12,247 nucleotides of DNA from JBAZOJ01 sp041648755 (GCA_041648755.1 JBAZOJ010000092.1:1-12247), one strand, 5' to 3'. Positions 1 through 7,451 are shown, counted from the stretch's first letter. The notes: generated by a model not told the origin, from the sequence alone. Numbers and translations are program-made.

Positions 1-1082
1 GCCAATTGCCCACTTTCGTCCTCGGCCCGTTTGCGGGAGTGGTGGCGGACAGGATCAGCCGACACAAGATACTCGTGGTGACGCAGATCCTCTCGATGAT
101 CCAGGCGTTCGCACTCGCCTATCTGTTCATGTCAGGGCAAATCCAGATCTGGCACATCTTCTGCCTCAGCATTTTCCTCGGCCTTGTCAACGCATTCGAT
201 GCCCCAACCCGCCAGTCATTCGTTGTGGACATGGTCGAGCGCAAAGAAGACATCGGCAACGTGATTGCCGTCAACTCCGCCATATTCAACGGCGCTCGAC
301 TGATCGGCCCTTCCGTCGCCGGGCTGATCATCGCCGCATTTGGGGAAGGCTGGTGCTTCCTCCTGAACGCCGTGAGCTATTCTGCTGTCATCGCTGCTCT
401 TCTGGCAATGCACATCGCGAAGAAAATCCGTGCAAAAAAACGCGCGATCTTCCAGGAATTGAAGGAGGGATTCGATTACGCCTACAACTTCATCCCGATT
501 CGTGCTGTCCTTCTGATAATCGGACTCACGAGCCTCATGGGAATGCCGTACGCAACCCTTATGCCTGCATATGCCCGCGACGTGCTCCATGGCGACTCGC
601 GAACCCAGGGATTTCTTCTGGCCTGCGCAGGAATAGGTGCACTTTCCGGAGCGCTTCTTCTGGCATCTCGCACCAAGGTGATAAACATCCGGTTCATACC
701 GTTCGCGACGACCATCTTCGGCTGCGGCCTGATCCTGCTCTCTTCATCCAGAATTCAGTCCTTGTCGATGATATTCATGGTCATCACGGGATTTGGGATG
801 ATGTTCCAGATGGCTTCGTGCAATACGTTCATCCAGACAATCGTGGATGACGACAAGCGGGGCCGCGTGATGAGCTTCTACGCGATGGCCTTCCTGGGGA
901 CGATGCCGTTTGGCAGCCTGATGGCCGGATTCACCGCGTCGTGGATCACAACGCCTTGGACGATTCTGCTCAGCGGGCTGTTCTGCATACTTGGCGCTCT
1001 TTTCTTCATGCGGGCGCTGGGCGGACTCGAGACAATCATAAAAGAAACCTACGCCAGAAAGGGCATCGGAGTAGGGACTTAG
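1..1082 (+). CDS. MFS efflux transporter, EntS/MFS_3-like (5' end outside window)
   Basis: Inner-membrane major facilitator protein, probably a proton-driven exporter of a small molecule; the substrate cannot be told. The reading frame is open to the left edge (codon CAA at 3-5 precedes the TTG at 6), and the visible part begins in TM2, so roughly the first 40-60 residues of a usual ~410-residue protein are missing. Visible residues 10-21 carry the MFS motif-A region (GVVADRISRHK) after TM2. Further hydrophobic segments follow, with a basic central loop (AKKIRAKKR, about 138-146) between the two six-helix halves. The stretch DKRGRVMSFYAMAFLGTMPF (about 283-302) is typical of the enterobactin-exporter-like MFS_3 group. 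It ends at TAG 1080-1082, with no obvious terminator before the groE control region. Family assignment is firm; transport of a siderophore or drug would be a guess. Confidence 0.88.
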   Translation, partial: QLPTFVLGPFAGVVADRISRHKILVVTQILSMIQAFALAYLFMSGQIQIWHIFCLSIFLGLVNAFDAPTRQSFVVDMVERKEDIGNVIAVNSAIFNGARLIGPSVAGLIIAAFGEGWCFLLNAVSYSAVIAALLAMHIAKKIRAKKRAIFQELKEGFDYAYNFIPIRAVLLIIGLTSLMGMPYATLMPAYARDVLHGDSRTQGFLLACAGIGALSGALLLASRTKVINIRFIPFATTIFGCGLILLSSSRIQSLSMIFMVITGFGMMFQMASCNTFIQTIVDDDKRGRVMSFYAMAFLGTMPFGSLMAGFTASWITTPWTILLSGLFCILGALFFMRALGGLETIIKETYARKGIGVGT

Positions 1083-1139
1083 CTGGAGCCCCGCAACTGT
1101 CTTTCGTTGACACGCTTCTTCCCCCTAACTGACCAATCA

Positions 1140-1186
1140 CCGACGGGCGGCTTGTCATTTTGACCTCCCCTCCGCACGGCCGTCGG
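1140..1186. repeat. Nested inverted repeat in the groE upstream region
   Basis: The arms CCGACGG (1140-1146) and CCGTCGG (1180-1186) are perfectly complementary. They enclose a second short pair (GCGG 1147-1150 with CCGC 1172-1175) and an inner GTCA-TTT-TGAC hairpin (1154-1164). No T-run follows, so it does not look like a terminator for the MFS gene. It could be an operator or part of a structured leader if transcription starts upstream. Function is unproven. Confidence 0.3.
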
Positions 1187-1218
1187 GTACAATCCAGTTA
1201 CAGTAGCCGCGCCGGATG

Positions 1219-1240
1219 GCCAATTCCGGCGGAATTCGGC
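1219..1240. promoter_or_regulatory. Palindrome upstream of groEL1 (candidate operator)
   Basis: AATTCCG-G-CGGAATT (1222-1236) is a perfect 7-bp dyad around one central base, extended by GCC (1219-1221) and GGC (1238-1240) with a one-base bulge. Its symmetry and its place about 100 bp before the groEL1 start fit a repressor site. It does not match the CIRCE/HrcA consensus. A chance palindrome cannot be excluded. Confidence 0.35.
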
Positions 1241-1268
1241 AAAACACACGGAATGGGCACGAGTTTTG

Positions 1269-1294
1269 CTTGAACGTGCTCTATTCTCGCATTG
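1269..1294 (+). promoter_or_regulatory. Candidate heat-shock-type promoter for the groE operon
   Basis: CTTGAAC (1269-1275) matches the sigma32 -35 motif well. It is followed after 11 bp by TCGCATTG (1287-1294), a partial match to the CCCCATnT -10 motif. The start of transcription would fall near 1300, giving a leader of about 30 nt. The -35 lies between the arms of an imperfect dyad, GCACG (1257-1261) and CGTGC (1275-1279). Whether this organism has an RpoH-type sigma factor is not visible here. No better sigma70 pair with normal spacing was found in the region. Confidence 0.3.
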
Positions 1295-1332
1295 TCTTTC
1301 TAACGCCCCCGCTGGCAATTGGAGGATGAAAG

Positions 1333-2991
1333 ATGGCCAAGAAGCTCACGTTCGGTGATGACGCGCGCAAATCCCTCAAGGAGGGAGTCGAAAAGCTAAG
1401 CCGCGCCGTCAAGACAACCCTCGGTCCGAGAGGGAGAAATGTCATTATCCACAAATCATGGGGCTCGCCCCAGATCACAAAGGATGGAGTGACCGTAGCG
1501 GAGGAGATCGACCTCGCCGATAAGCTCGAGAATCTGGGCGCGAGGATGGTCCGCGAATCCGCATCGAAGACCGGCGAAGCTGCCGGCGACGGCACCACCA
1601 CCGCCACGATTCTGTGCGAGGCGATATTCCTCGAAGGGCTGCGCAATGTGGCCGCAGGCGCCGACCCGATGAAGCTCAAGCGCGGCATCGACAAGGCCGT
1701 TGAGCTCATCTGCGCCGAATTGACCGCAGCCTCGATCCCCATCAATGCTAACGAGCAGCTCGAGAAGGTCGCTTATATCGCATCGAACAGCGACGCCGAG
1801 ATCGGCAAGATGGTCGCCAATGCGATGGAGAAAGTCAACCGCAAGGACGGCGTTATCACGGTGGAAGAAGGCCGTGGCGCCAACACCGTGGTTGACGTGG
1901 TCACCGGTATGCAGTTCGACCGCGGCTATATGTCGCCGAACTTCGTGACCAACCTTGAGCACCTGAAGGTCGAGCTTGAGGATCCTCTTATCCTCGTAAC
2001 CGAGAAGAAGATTTCGAACGCGCGCGACATCATCCCGTTGCTCGAACGCGTTATGCAGCACAAAGCCCCCCTGCTTATCATCGCCGAGGACATCGAGGGC
2101 GAGGCCCTCGCAACGCTCGTGGTGAACAAGCTGCGCGGCGTGCTGCAGGTCTGCGCCGTCAAGGCGCCGGGCTACGGCGACCGCCGCAAGGCAATGCTGC
2201 AGGATATCGCTTTGGTCACCGGTGCGCGATTCGTTTCCTCGGATCTTGGCATCGAGCTCAAGAGCCTTGGACTGAGCGATCTCGGCACCGCCCGCAAGGT
2301 GGTCGTTGACAGCGAAAACACCACTATCGTCGAGGGCTCAGGTCGCCCGGCCGACGTGAAGGAGCGCATCGCGCAGATCCGCCACGAGATCGAATTGTCC
2401 ACAAGCGACTACGACCGCGAAAAACTCCAGGAGCGCCTTGCAAAGCTGGCTGGCGGCGTTGCCGTTATCAAGGTCGGCGCCTCCACGGAAGCCGAGATGA
2501 AGGAAAAGAAGATGCGCATCGACGACGCGCTTCACGCAACGCGCGCAGCCGTTGAAGAAGGCATCCTGCCCGGTGGTGGAGTTGCGCTTATCCGCGCCCG
2601 CAAGGTTCTGAAGAACGCCAAGGGCGAAGGCGATTTCAAGACCGGTATCGAAATCGTACACCGCGCGGTTGAAGTGCCTTTGCGCGCAATCGCCGACAAC
2701 GCCGGATTCGATGGCGCCGTTGTTCTGCGGCACGTCGAAAAGAAGTCCGGCAACTACGGATTCAATGCTGACAGCTACGAGTACGGCGATATGGTCAAGA
2801 CCGGCGTCATCGACCCCACCAAGGTCGTCAAGAGCGCCCTCATCTACGCCGCCTCAGCCGCTGGCATGCTGCTCACAACCGACTGCCTTATCACCGATAT
2901 CCCTGAGAAGAAGTCCGCAGCCCCCTCGCCCCGCGGCGGTATGCCCGGTATGCCCGGGATGGGTGGCATGGGCGGCTTCGGCGGAATGTAA
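1333..2991 (+). CDS. groEL: 60-kDa chaperonin GroEL (copy 1, Gly/Met tail)
   Basis: ATP-driven folding chamber of the cytoplasm, working with GroES. Its 552 residues are the normal family length. The ATP site is intact: TLGPRGRN (29-36), GDGTTT (85-90, with the Asp87 equivalent at 86), catalytic Asp398 in RIDDAL (395-400), GGG (414-416) and IDPTKV (493-498). The apical domain keeps PLLIIAEDIEGEALATL (246-262). Position 203, in GYMSPNF, is Asn; E. coli GroEL has Tyr203 there, one of the apical residues needed for substrate and GroES binding. The C-terminus (from about 534) is the flexible Gly/Met tail. The start is fixed by GGAGG at 1321-1325, seven bases before the ATG. It is first in the operon, ahead of groES, the reverse of the common groES-groEL order. 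Identification is certain. Confidence 0.98.
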   Translation: MAKKLTFGDDARKSLKEGVEKLSRAVKTTLGPRGRNVIIHKSWGSPQITKDGVTVAEEIDLADKLENLGARMVRESASKTGEAAGDGTTTATILCEAIFLEGLRNVAAGADPMKLKRGIDKAVELICAELTAASIPINANEQLEKVAYIASNSDAEIGKMVANAMEKVNRKDGVITVEEGRGANTVVDVVTGMQFDRGYMSPNFVTNLEHLKVELEDPLILVTEKKISNARDIIPLLERVMQHKAPLLIIAEDIEGEALATLVVNKLRGVLQVCAVKAPGYGDRRKAMLQDIALVTGARFVSSDLGIELKSLGLSDLGTARKVVVDSENTTIVEGSGRPADVKERIAQIRHEIELSTSDYDREKLQERLAKLAGGVAVIKVGASTEAEMKEKKMRIDDALHATRAAVEEGILPGGGVALIRARKVLKNAKGEGDFKTGIEIVHRAVEVPLRAIADNAGFDGAVVLRHVEKKSGNYGFNADSYEYGDMVKTGVIDPTKVVKSALIYAASAAGMLLTTDCLITDIPEKKSAAPSPRGGMPGMPGMGGMGGFGGM

Positions 2992-2999
2992 GAGAGATT

Positions 3000-3007
3000 G
3001 GAGGAAG
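3000..3007 (+). promoter_or_regulatory. Ribosome binding site that fixes the groES start
   Basis: GGAGGAAG lies just before the ATG at 3010. It excludes the in-frame TTG at 2998, which would sit upstream of the site and add four residues not found in GroES proteins. Confidence 0.85.
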
Positions 3008-3009
3008 TT

Positions 3010-3303
3010 ATGCTTAAGATACGTCCACTCGAAGACAGGGTTCTGGTTAAGCCGATCGAGTCTGAAGACAAGACCCCCGGCGGGATTATCCTTCCGGACA
3101 CCGCCAAGGAGAAGAGCACGAAGGGCGAAATCATCGCCGTCGGGCCCGGCCGCACCCGTGAGGATGGCACACGCAATCCCCTCGAGGTAAAGGTCGGCGA
3201 CAAGGTCTTCTACAGCAAGTACTCCGGCACCGAAATCAAGAGGGGCGACGAGAAATACCTGCTTCTGCGCGAGGATGATGTTCTCGCGGTAATAGAGGGC
3301 TAA
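3010..3303 (+). CDS. groES: 10-kDa co-chaperonin GroES
   Basis: Seven-subunit lid of the GroEL chamber, cytoplasmic. With the ATG at 3010 it is 97 residues, the usual GroES length, beginning MLKIRPLEDRVLVKP. The mobile loop that docks on GroEL is present (about residues 16-34), with the GGIIL motif that inserts into the apical groove. The C-terminal half has the family GDKVFYSKYSGTEIK and the closing LLREDDVLAVIE. The gene sits between two groEL genes: 18 bases after the stop of groEL1 and nine before the ATG of groEL2. Its stop codon runs directly into the groEL2 ribosome binding site (TAAGGAGG, 3301-3308), so the three are surely co-transcribed. One GroES probably serves both GroEL rings. 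Identification is certain. Confidence 0.97.
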   Translation: MLKIRPLEDRVLVKPIESEDKTPGGIILPDTAKEKSTKGEIIAVGPGRTREDGTRNPLEVKVGDKVFYSKYSGTEIKRGDEKYLLLREDDVLAVIEG

Positions 3304-3312
3304 GGAGGAACC

Positions 3313-4929
3313 ATGGCCAAGCAGTTGACCTATTCTGATAGTGCCCGCGCAAAGCTGTACTCAGGCGTACGCAAGACCGCCGATGCGGTCCGCGTTACAC
3401 TGGGTCCCGCCGGACGCAACGTAATTCTTCAGCGTGGAGCTGACAAGCCGCAAGCCACCGCTGACGGCGTTTCGGTTATCAAGGACATCGAGCTCGAGGA
3501 CAAGTTCGAGAATCTCGCCTGCCAACTGATCAGGGAAGTATCGAGCCATACCAACGATACCTGCGGCGACGGCACCACCACTTCCGCTATCCTCACCGAA
3601 GCCATCTTCGCCGAGGGTATGCGCTACGTGACCGCCGGATCCAATCCCATGGCAATCAAGCGCGGGATCGAGAAGGCCGTTGTCATCGTGCGCGACCACC
3701 TCAAGGACATCTCCAAGCCCTGCGACACCCTTGCCAAGCTGACCCAGGTCGCCACCATTTCGGCCAATAACGATGTCGAAATCGGTGAACTCGTGGCCAA
3801 GGCCGTCCAGAAGGTCGGGGCCAAGGGCGCCATCTCGACGAAAGAGGGCAAGAGCATCAACACCACCCTCGAGTTCGTAGATGGTATGAACTTCGACAAG
3901 GGCTATCTTTCGCCATATTTCATCACCAATCGTGAGAAGCAGAAAGCCGTCATCGACGAGCCCCTTATTCTCTTCTACGACAAGAAGATCTCCACGGTGC
4001 AGGAACTGCTGCCCATCCTCGAGAAGACCGCCGGCTCGTCTCCCCTGCTGATTATCGCAGAGGATATCGAGAACGAGGTACTCTCCCTGCTGGTCATCAA
4101 CGCCCTGCGCGGAGTGCTTCGGCTGTGCGCGGTGAAGGCCCCCGCTTTCGGTGACCGCCGCAAGGCGATGCTGGAAGACATGGCCGTGCTCACCGGCGGC
4201 ACCGTGATCACCGAAGAAAAGGGAATGAAGCTCGAAAACGCGACACTTGAAATGCTCGGCCGGGCCACCAAGGTCGAGGTCGAGAAAGAAAACACCGTCA
4301 TCATCGGCGGAAAGGGCTCGCGCGAGGCCATCGAGGCCCGCATAGCCCAGATTCGCTCCGCCATCGAGCAGACGAAGTCCAACTATGACCGCGAGAAACT
4401 CGAAGAGCGGCTTGCCAAGTTGACCGGCGGCGTGGCCGAGATCTCCGTTGGCGCCGCGACCGAGATGGAACTCAAGCACCGCAAGGACATCGTCGAAGAC
4501 GCTGTCAACGCCGCCAAGGCTGCCGCTGAAGAGGGCAGCGTAATCGGCGGAGGACTCGCGCTGTACAGGGCCACCCCCAAGCTGGCCGCATTGAAGCTCG
4601 AAGGCGATGAGCAATGGGGCGTGAAGGCCGTAATGAACGCGCTTTCAGTCCCGGTCAGCATCATCGCAAGCAATGCAGGCGAAGATGGTTCCGCCATCGT
4701 CTCCGAACTCAGCGAGATGGGCCCCGAAATGGGGTTTGACGCTCGTGCGCATGAGTTCGTGAACCTGCGCGAGCGCGGCATCCTGGATCCCACCAAGGTA
4801 TCCCGCACCGTGCTCGAGTACTCGGCCTCGATGGCCGCCATGATGATCACCGCCGAATGCCTCATTGCCCCCCTCGATGTCGAGGAAGGCAAAGAGCCCA
4901 AGTCTGCAGGCGAGAACATCGTCATATAG
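3313..4929 (+). CDS. groEL: 60-kDa chaperonin GroEL (copy 2, no Gly/Met tail)
   Basis: Second chaperonin large subunit, 538 residues. The ATPase residues are kept: TLGPAGRN (29-36), GDGTTT (85-90), the Asp398 equivalent in IVEDAV (393-398), GGG (412-414) and LDPTKV near the end. It is therefore not a dead copy. The apical stretch keeps Tyr203 (GYLSPYF, about 198-203) and PLLIIAEDIENEVLSLL, so it should bind substrate and GroES. It differs from copy 1 across the whole length (for example NDTCGDG against GEAAGDG). It ends in a charged-to-hydrophobic tail (EEGKEPKSAGENIVI) instead of GGM repeats, a common sign of a specialised second GroEL. GGAGG at 3304-3308 sets the start. It is the last gene of the operon, followed by a strong terminator. 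Whether it forms its own rings or mixes with copy 1 cannot be told. Confidence 0.96.
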   Translation: MAKQLTYSDSARAKLYSGVRKTADAVRVTLGPAGRNVILQRGADKPQATADGVSVIKDIELEDKFENLACQLIREVSSHTNDTCGDGTTTSAILTEAIFAEGMRYVTAGSNPMAIKRGIEKAVVIVRDHLKDISKPCDTLAKLTQVATISANNDVEIGELVAKAVQKVGAKGAISTKEGKSINTTLEFVDGMNFDKGYLSPYFITNREKQKAVIDEPLILFYDKKISTVQELLPILEKTAGSSPLLIIAEDIENEVLSLLVINALRGVLRLCAVKAPAFGDRRKAMLEDMAVLTGGTVITEEKGMKLENATLEMLGRATKVEVEKENTVIIGGKGSREAIEARIAQIRSAIEQTKSNYDREKLEERLAKLTGGVAEISVGAATEMELKHRKDIVEDAVNAAKAAAEEGSVIGGGLALYRATPKLAALKLEGDEQWGVKAVMNALSVPVSIIASNAGEDGSAIVSELSEMGPEMGFDARAHEFVNLRERGILDPTKVSRTVLEYSASMAAMMITAECLIAPLDVEEGKEPKSAGENIVI

Positions 4930-4950
4930 CAGATCACTCGACCATTAGCC

Positions 4951-4982
4951 AAGAGGGCGTCCCGAAGGACGCCCTCTTTTTT
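4951..4982 (+). terminator. Rho-independent terminator of the groE operon
   Basis: A perfect 12-bp stem (AAGAGGGCGTCC 4951-4962 with GGACGCCCTCTT 4967-4978) closes a CGAA tetraloop and runs into a T-tract on the plus strand. On the minus strand only two T follow, so it is a weak stop for the convergent gene that ends at 5010. Bases 4950-4977 are identical to 9563-9590. Confidence 0.93.
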
Positions 4983-5009
4983 GTTTTGGGAGGGGAAGTC
5001 GGCGGGAAG

Positions 5010-7292
5010 TTAGGGCATGGTTACAAGAGTGGGAGTGTTCCGGCTTGTGTAGTCGCCCAAGCCGAGTTGACCATACTCATTAAGTCCCCACGCGTAAATC
5101 GGGCCGTCCAGGCAGAACGCGAAGCAGTAATCCCAAGCTGCGGCGATATCGATGACTCCCTCTCCGGACAGGCTGGATACTGGCTGGGGAGTGTTCCTGT
5201 CGGTATTGTCACCCAACCCGAGTTCTCCGTTGCCATTGTACCCACAAGCAAGAACCGAACCGTCCGAGCACAAGGCAAATGACTGGTAACGGCCTGCGGT
5301 GAGCTTGACGGCGCCCACGCCTGAAAGCCCGGATACGAGTTGCGGCGTGTTTTTGCTCGTGCTGTGCCCGAGCCCAAGCCCGCCCTTAGTATTGCGTCCC
5401 CATGCATAGACTGACCCGTCCGAGCACCGTGCAAGGGAATGCGCTTGCCCTGCGGCAACCTCGACAACGCCCTTTCCGGAGAGCCCGGTCACGAGCAGGG
5501 GAGTGTACTTGTGGGAGTTGTCCCCTAATCCGAGTTGGCCCTCGGTGTTTCCGCCCATTGCATAGACCGCTCCGTCTGAGCACAGGACGAGAGCAAAACT
5601 GTCGCCCGGAACAAGAGCAATGGCGCCCTTGTCTGACACCGCGGATATCAGCCGCGGCGAATATTCGTTTGACCTGTAGCCAAGGCCGAGCTGCCCACTG
5701 TCATTGGACCCCCACCCATACACCGCGCCATCCGAACACAGGGCAAGCGAGAAGTAGCAGCCTGCGGCAACTGCGATAACGGTCTTGCTGGAAAGCGCTG
5801 TAACGAGTTGCGGTGTGTTCTTGTTCGAGCTATTTCCAAGTCCGAGCGTGCCGTACTGGTTGTATCCCCATATGTAAACCTTGCCGTCCGAGCAGAGGGC
5901 GATGGAGTGCCAATAGCCCGCAGCGATCGCGACAACTCCCTTGCCCGAAAGTGCCGAAACAAGCTGTGGGGTGTTTTTGTCGGTGTTGTTTCCAAGACCG
6001 AGTTGGCCCATATTGTTCGATCCCCACGAATAAACCGAACCGTCGGAATACAGGACGAGGGTGTGCGCGGAACCTGCGGCCACTTGAACGACGCTCGTAA
6101 CTGAGAACGGGTTCGCTTCGGTAGCGCTTGACTCGCTTACGTCATTGCAGGCCGAGACGCTGTAGGTGTACGATGTGCCCGCGGCGAATGCGTAGCTATC
6201 CGTGTAGCTGGTGGTATTGCTGGAGACGAAGGCGACTTCTGCGCCATTGAGGTAAATGATGTATCCTGTCTCGCCCGCCACATCGTCCCATTCCAGCAGC
6301 ACTGACGTAGAGCTTAACAGCGTTGCCGTCAAGGCACTTGGAGCGCCCACAAGTGGCATCACTGCACCCGCCGCAGCAGCCTCGGATTCACCGACTGAAT
6401 TGTACGCAGACACGCTGTATGCGTACGAGGTGCCTGCGGCGAACGAATAGTCGTCAGTGTAGGAGTTGCCCGTCGTACGCGCGATTTCGACCCCGTCGCG
6501 ATATACGATGTAGCCGGTCTCTCCTTCAACTTCGCTCCAAGTTATCGTCACAGAGGTCTGGCTGTTCAGCGTGGCTTCGACGCTTGCAGGCGCAGCAACA
6601 TGCGGAAGAACTGCGTTCGCGAAGGTCGGGTCTGATTCACCGACGCTGTTGTACGCCGACACGCTGTAGGTGTACCATGCGCCCGCCACAAATGAGAAGG
6701 TGTCCGTGTACGATGTAACGTCATCTGCTACGCGGTCGATTTCTTCGCCGTCGCGGTAGATCACAAAGCCGTCTTCGCCGAGGACGTCAAGCCAGGAGAG
6801 CGAAACCGAGGTCTCGCTTTCAAGGCTTGCCGCAAGGCTCGCAGGTGCTTCGGGCTCGGAGCCGACCAAAGCAAAATAGTAGGCTAACGTGTATGCGCCG
6901 ATGGCCTTCCCCTGCTCGATCACGCCAAGATATGCTGTGCCAGAGAAGTCAGCCGTCCACGTGATGCTGAAGTTCTGGCCTTCCCCTGAATTGTTGTCTT
7001 TTTCAAGAATGTCGCCGCTTGCGTCGTAGATAGCGCCCTTGGTCTTGCGGTCACCGGTGGTGCAGAAGTAGTAGGTCATCCCGTCGTACGCCGTGAATGC
7101 GAAGCGGTCCTCCTGCTTCTTCGCGGTGAATGAACCGCTGTAGTACTGCACCGAGGTGCGTACATCGAGTGTGGCGATCAGCGTTCCGGGGAATGTCCCC
7201 TTTGCCTTGTCGGCGTGGGCTGTTCGCATGCCGGTTGCGGAGACCACGATCATGAGAGCTAACAGAGCGTACAATACGGTTACTCGCCTCAT
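5010..7292 (-). CDS. Exported PPC-FN3x3-RCC1 seven-repeat beta-propeller protein
   Basis: A 760-residue exported protein of unknown role. Residues 1-27 are a Sec signal peptide (MRR, hydrophobic core, cleavage after THAHA-like TAHA before DKAKG). Residues 28-145 resemble a bacterial pre-peptidase C-terminal (PPC) beta-sandwich. Three fibronectin III domains follow at about 147-232, 233-316 and 317-398, each with a W..V.GE.GY.IYRDG core and an AYN.VGES end. Residues 401-760 are seven RCC1 repeats of 52 residues (last 48), with the pattern AAG..H..AL.SDG.VY.WG.N..GQLGLG, a complete seven-bladed propeller. Six of the seven repeats place a Cys before SDG or LDG. No membrane anchor or sorting tail is seen, so it is probably periplasmic or secreted. 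AAGGAGG (7298-7304) sets the start. It is divergent from the sigma gene at 7452, and its first ~316 residues align without a gap to the 820-aa protein. Domain calls are firm; function is not known. Confidence 0.9.
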   Translation of the reverse strand: MRRVTVLYALLALMIVVSATGMRTAHADKAKGTFPGTLIATLDVRTSVQYYSGSFTAKKQEDRFAFTAYDGMTYYFCTTGDRKTKGAIYDASGDILEKDNNSGEGQNFSITWTADFSGTAYLGVIEQGKAIGAYTLAYYFALVGSEPEAPASLAASLESETSVSLSWLDVLGEDGFVIYRDGEEIDRVADDVTSYTDTFSFVAGAWYTYSVSAYNSVGESDPTFANAVLPHVAAPASVEATLNSQTSVTITWSEVEGETGYIVYRDGVEIARTTGNSYTDDYSFAAGTSYAYSVSAYNSVGESEAAAAGAVMPLVGAPSALTATLLSSTSVLLEWDDVAGETGYIIYLNGAEVAFVSSNTTSYTDSYAFAAGTSYTYSVSACNDVSESSATEANPFSVTSVVQVAAGSAHTLVLYSDGSVYSWGSNNMGQLGLGNNTDKNTPQLVSALSGKGVVAIAAGYWHSIALCSDGKVYIWGYNQYGTLGLGNSSNKNTPQLVTALSSKTVIAVAAGCYFSLALCSDGAVYGWGSNDSGQLGLGYRSNEYSPRLISAVSDKGAIALVPGDSFALVLCSDGAVYAMGGNTEGQLGLGDNSHKYTPLLVTGLSGKGVVEVAAGQAHSLARCSDGSVYAWGRNTKGGLGLGHSTSKNTPQLVSGLSGVGAVKLTAGRYQSFALCSDGSVLACGYNGNGELGLGDNTDRNTPQPVSSLSGEGVIDIAAAWDYCFAFCLDGPIYAWGLNEYGQLGLGDYTSRNTPTLVTMP
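5013..6092 (-). repeat. Seven in-frame 156-bp RCC1 repeats
   Basis: The coding region of the propeller is built from seven tandem units: six of 156 bp and a last one of 144 bp at the C-terminal end (5013-5156). Units begin at 6092, 5936, 5780, 5624, 5468, 5312 and 5156, reading leftwards. Protein units are clearly alike, but the DNA has drifted, so this is an old internal duplication and not a recent tandem expansion. Confidence 0.85.
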
Positions 7293-7308
7293 TATTTCCT
7301 CCTTGTTG
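6345..7308 (-). repeat. Long diverged direct repeat, copy A (leader, signal peptide, PPC, FN3-1/2)
   Basis: Matches 11131-12094 in the same orientation. The protein parts (residues 28-316) align with no gap and, by hand count, about 49 differences in 289 positions. Residues 28-66 are identical. The 16 bases before the start codon (TATTTCCTCCTTGTTG on the plus strand) are also identical. This marks a duplicated gene start, with similarity falling towards the C-terminal side. Confidence 0.85.
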
Positions 7309-7451
7309 GTTCAATGAGGGCACAGCGGACAGAAAAACTGCCATCTGCTTATCGCACCGCGCCGTGCACAACACAAAAAAATCGGACACTCATGAGGCGT
7401 CACTATTTGCATGATTGAACAACGGCGTCACAATACCGCTGGAGAGTGCAT
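7293..7451. promoter_or_regulatory. Divergent intergenic control region, copy 1
   Basis: These 159 bp separate the RCC1 protein gene (minus) and the sigma gene (plus) and must hold both promoters. The block TTTGCAT...AACGGCGTCACAAT (7406-7434) is 26/29 identical to 12190-12218 in the other module. Read as a promoter it gives TTTGCA-N17-CACAAT, which would leave a leader of only about 10 nt before the sigma ATG. An ECF-like CGTC is also present (7426-7429). An A7 tract (7375-7381) lies 77 bp before the sigma ATG, the same distance as in copy 2. GGCGTCAC occurs twice here (7396-7403 and 7424-7431). Which strand the conserved block serves is not settled. Confidence 0.6.
7441..7446 (+). promoter_or_regulatory. 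Ribosome binding site that fixes the sigma gene start
   Basis: GGAGAG sits five bases before the ATG at 7452 and is kept in the second module (12225-12230, ATG 12236). The in-frame GTG at 7446 overlaps this site and is an unlikely start. Confidence 0.75.

Noticed and set aside
6..8. TTG at 6 as the true start of the MFS gene
   Set aside because: The protein would lack TM1 and start inside TM2; the frame is open to the left edge, so the gene begins outside the window.
1107..1193. Sigma70 promoters from TTGACA (1107-1112) or TTGACC (1160-1165) with TACAAT (1188-1193)
   Set aside because: The first has no acceptable -10 at 16-18 bp. The second pair is 22 bp apart, which is too far.
1254..1282. 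CIRCE (HrcA) operator before groEL1
   Set aside because: Only the GCAC/GTGC cores agree, and the spacing is two bases too long; TTAGCACTC and its partner are not found.
1079..1318. Minus-strand open frame of 79 codons in the groE upstream region
   Set aside because: No ribosome binding site, no domain, Arg-rich low-information sequence; it overlaps the likely control region.
2998..3009. TTG start for groES four codons upstream
   Set aside because: It lies before the GGAGG site; the ATG at 3010 gives the normal GroES N-terminus and length.
3361..4614. Long minus-strand open frame (417 codons) antisense to groEL2
   Set aside because: It mirrors the codon bias of a certain GroEL gene on the other strand, has no ribosome binding site and no recognisable domain. 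The same holds for the antisense frames at 1456-2061 and 2338-2733.
5013..6092. 156-bp periodic sequence as a possible CRISPR or satellite array
   Set aside because: The period is an exact 52-codon unit inside an open frame and translates to RCC1 repeats; there are no short identical repeats with unique spacers.
7446..7451. GTG start for the sigma gene
   Set aside because: It overlaps the GGAGAG ribosome binding site; the ATG at 7452 has correct spacing and matches the conserved start of the second module.
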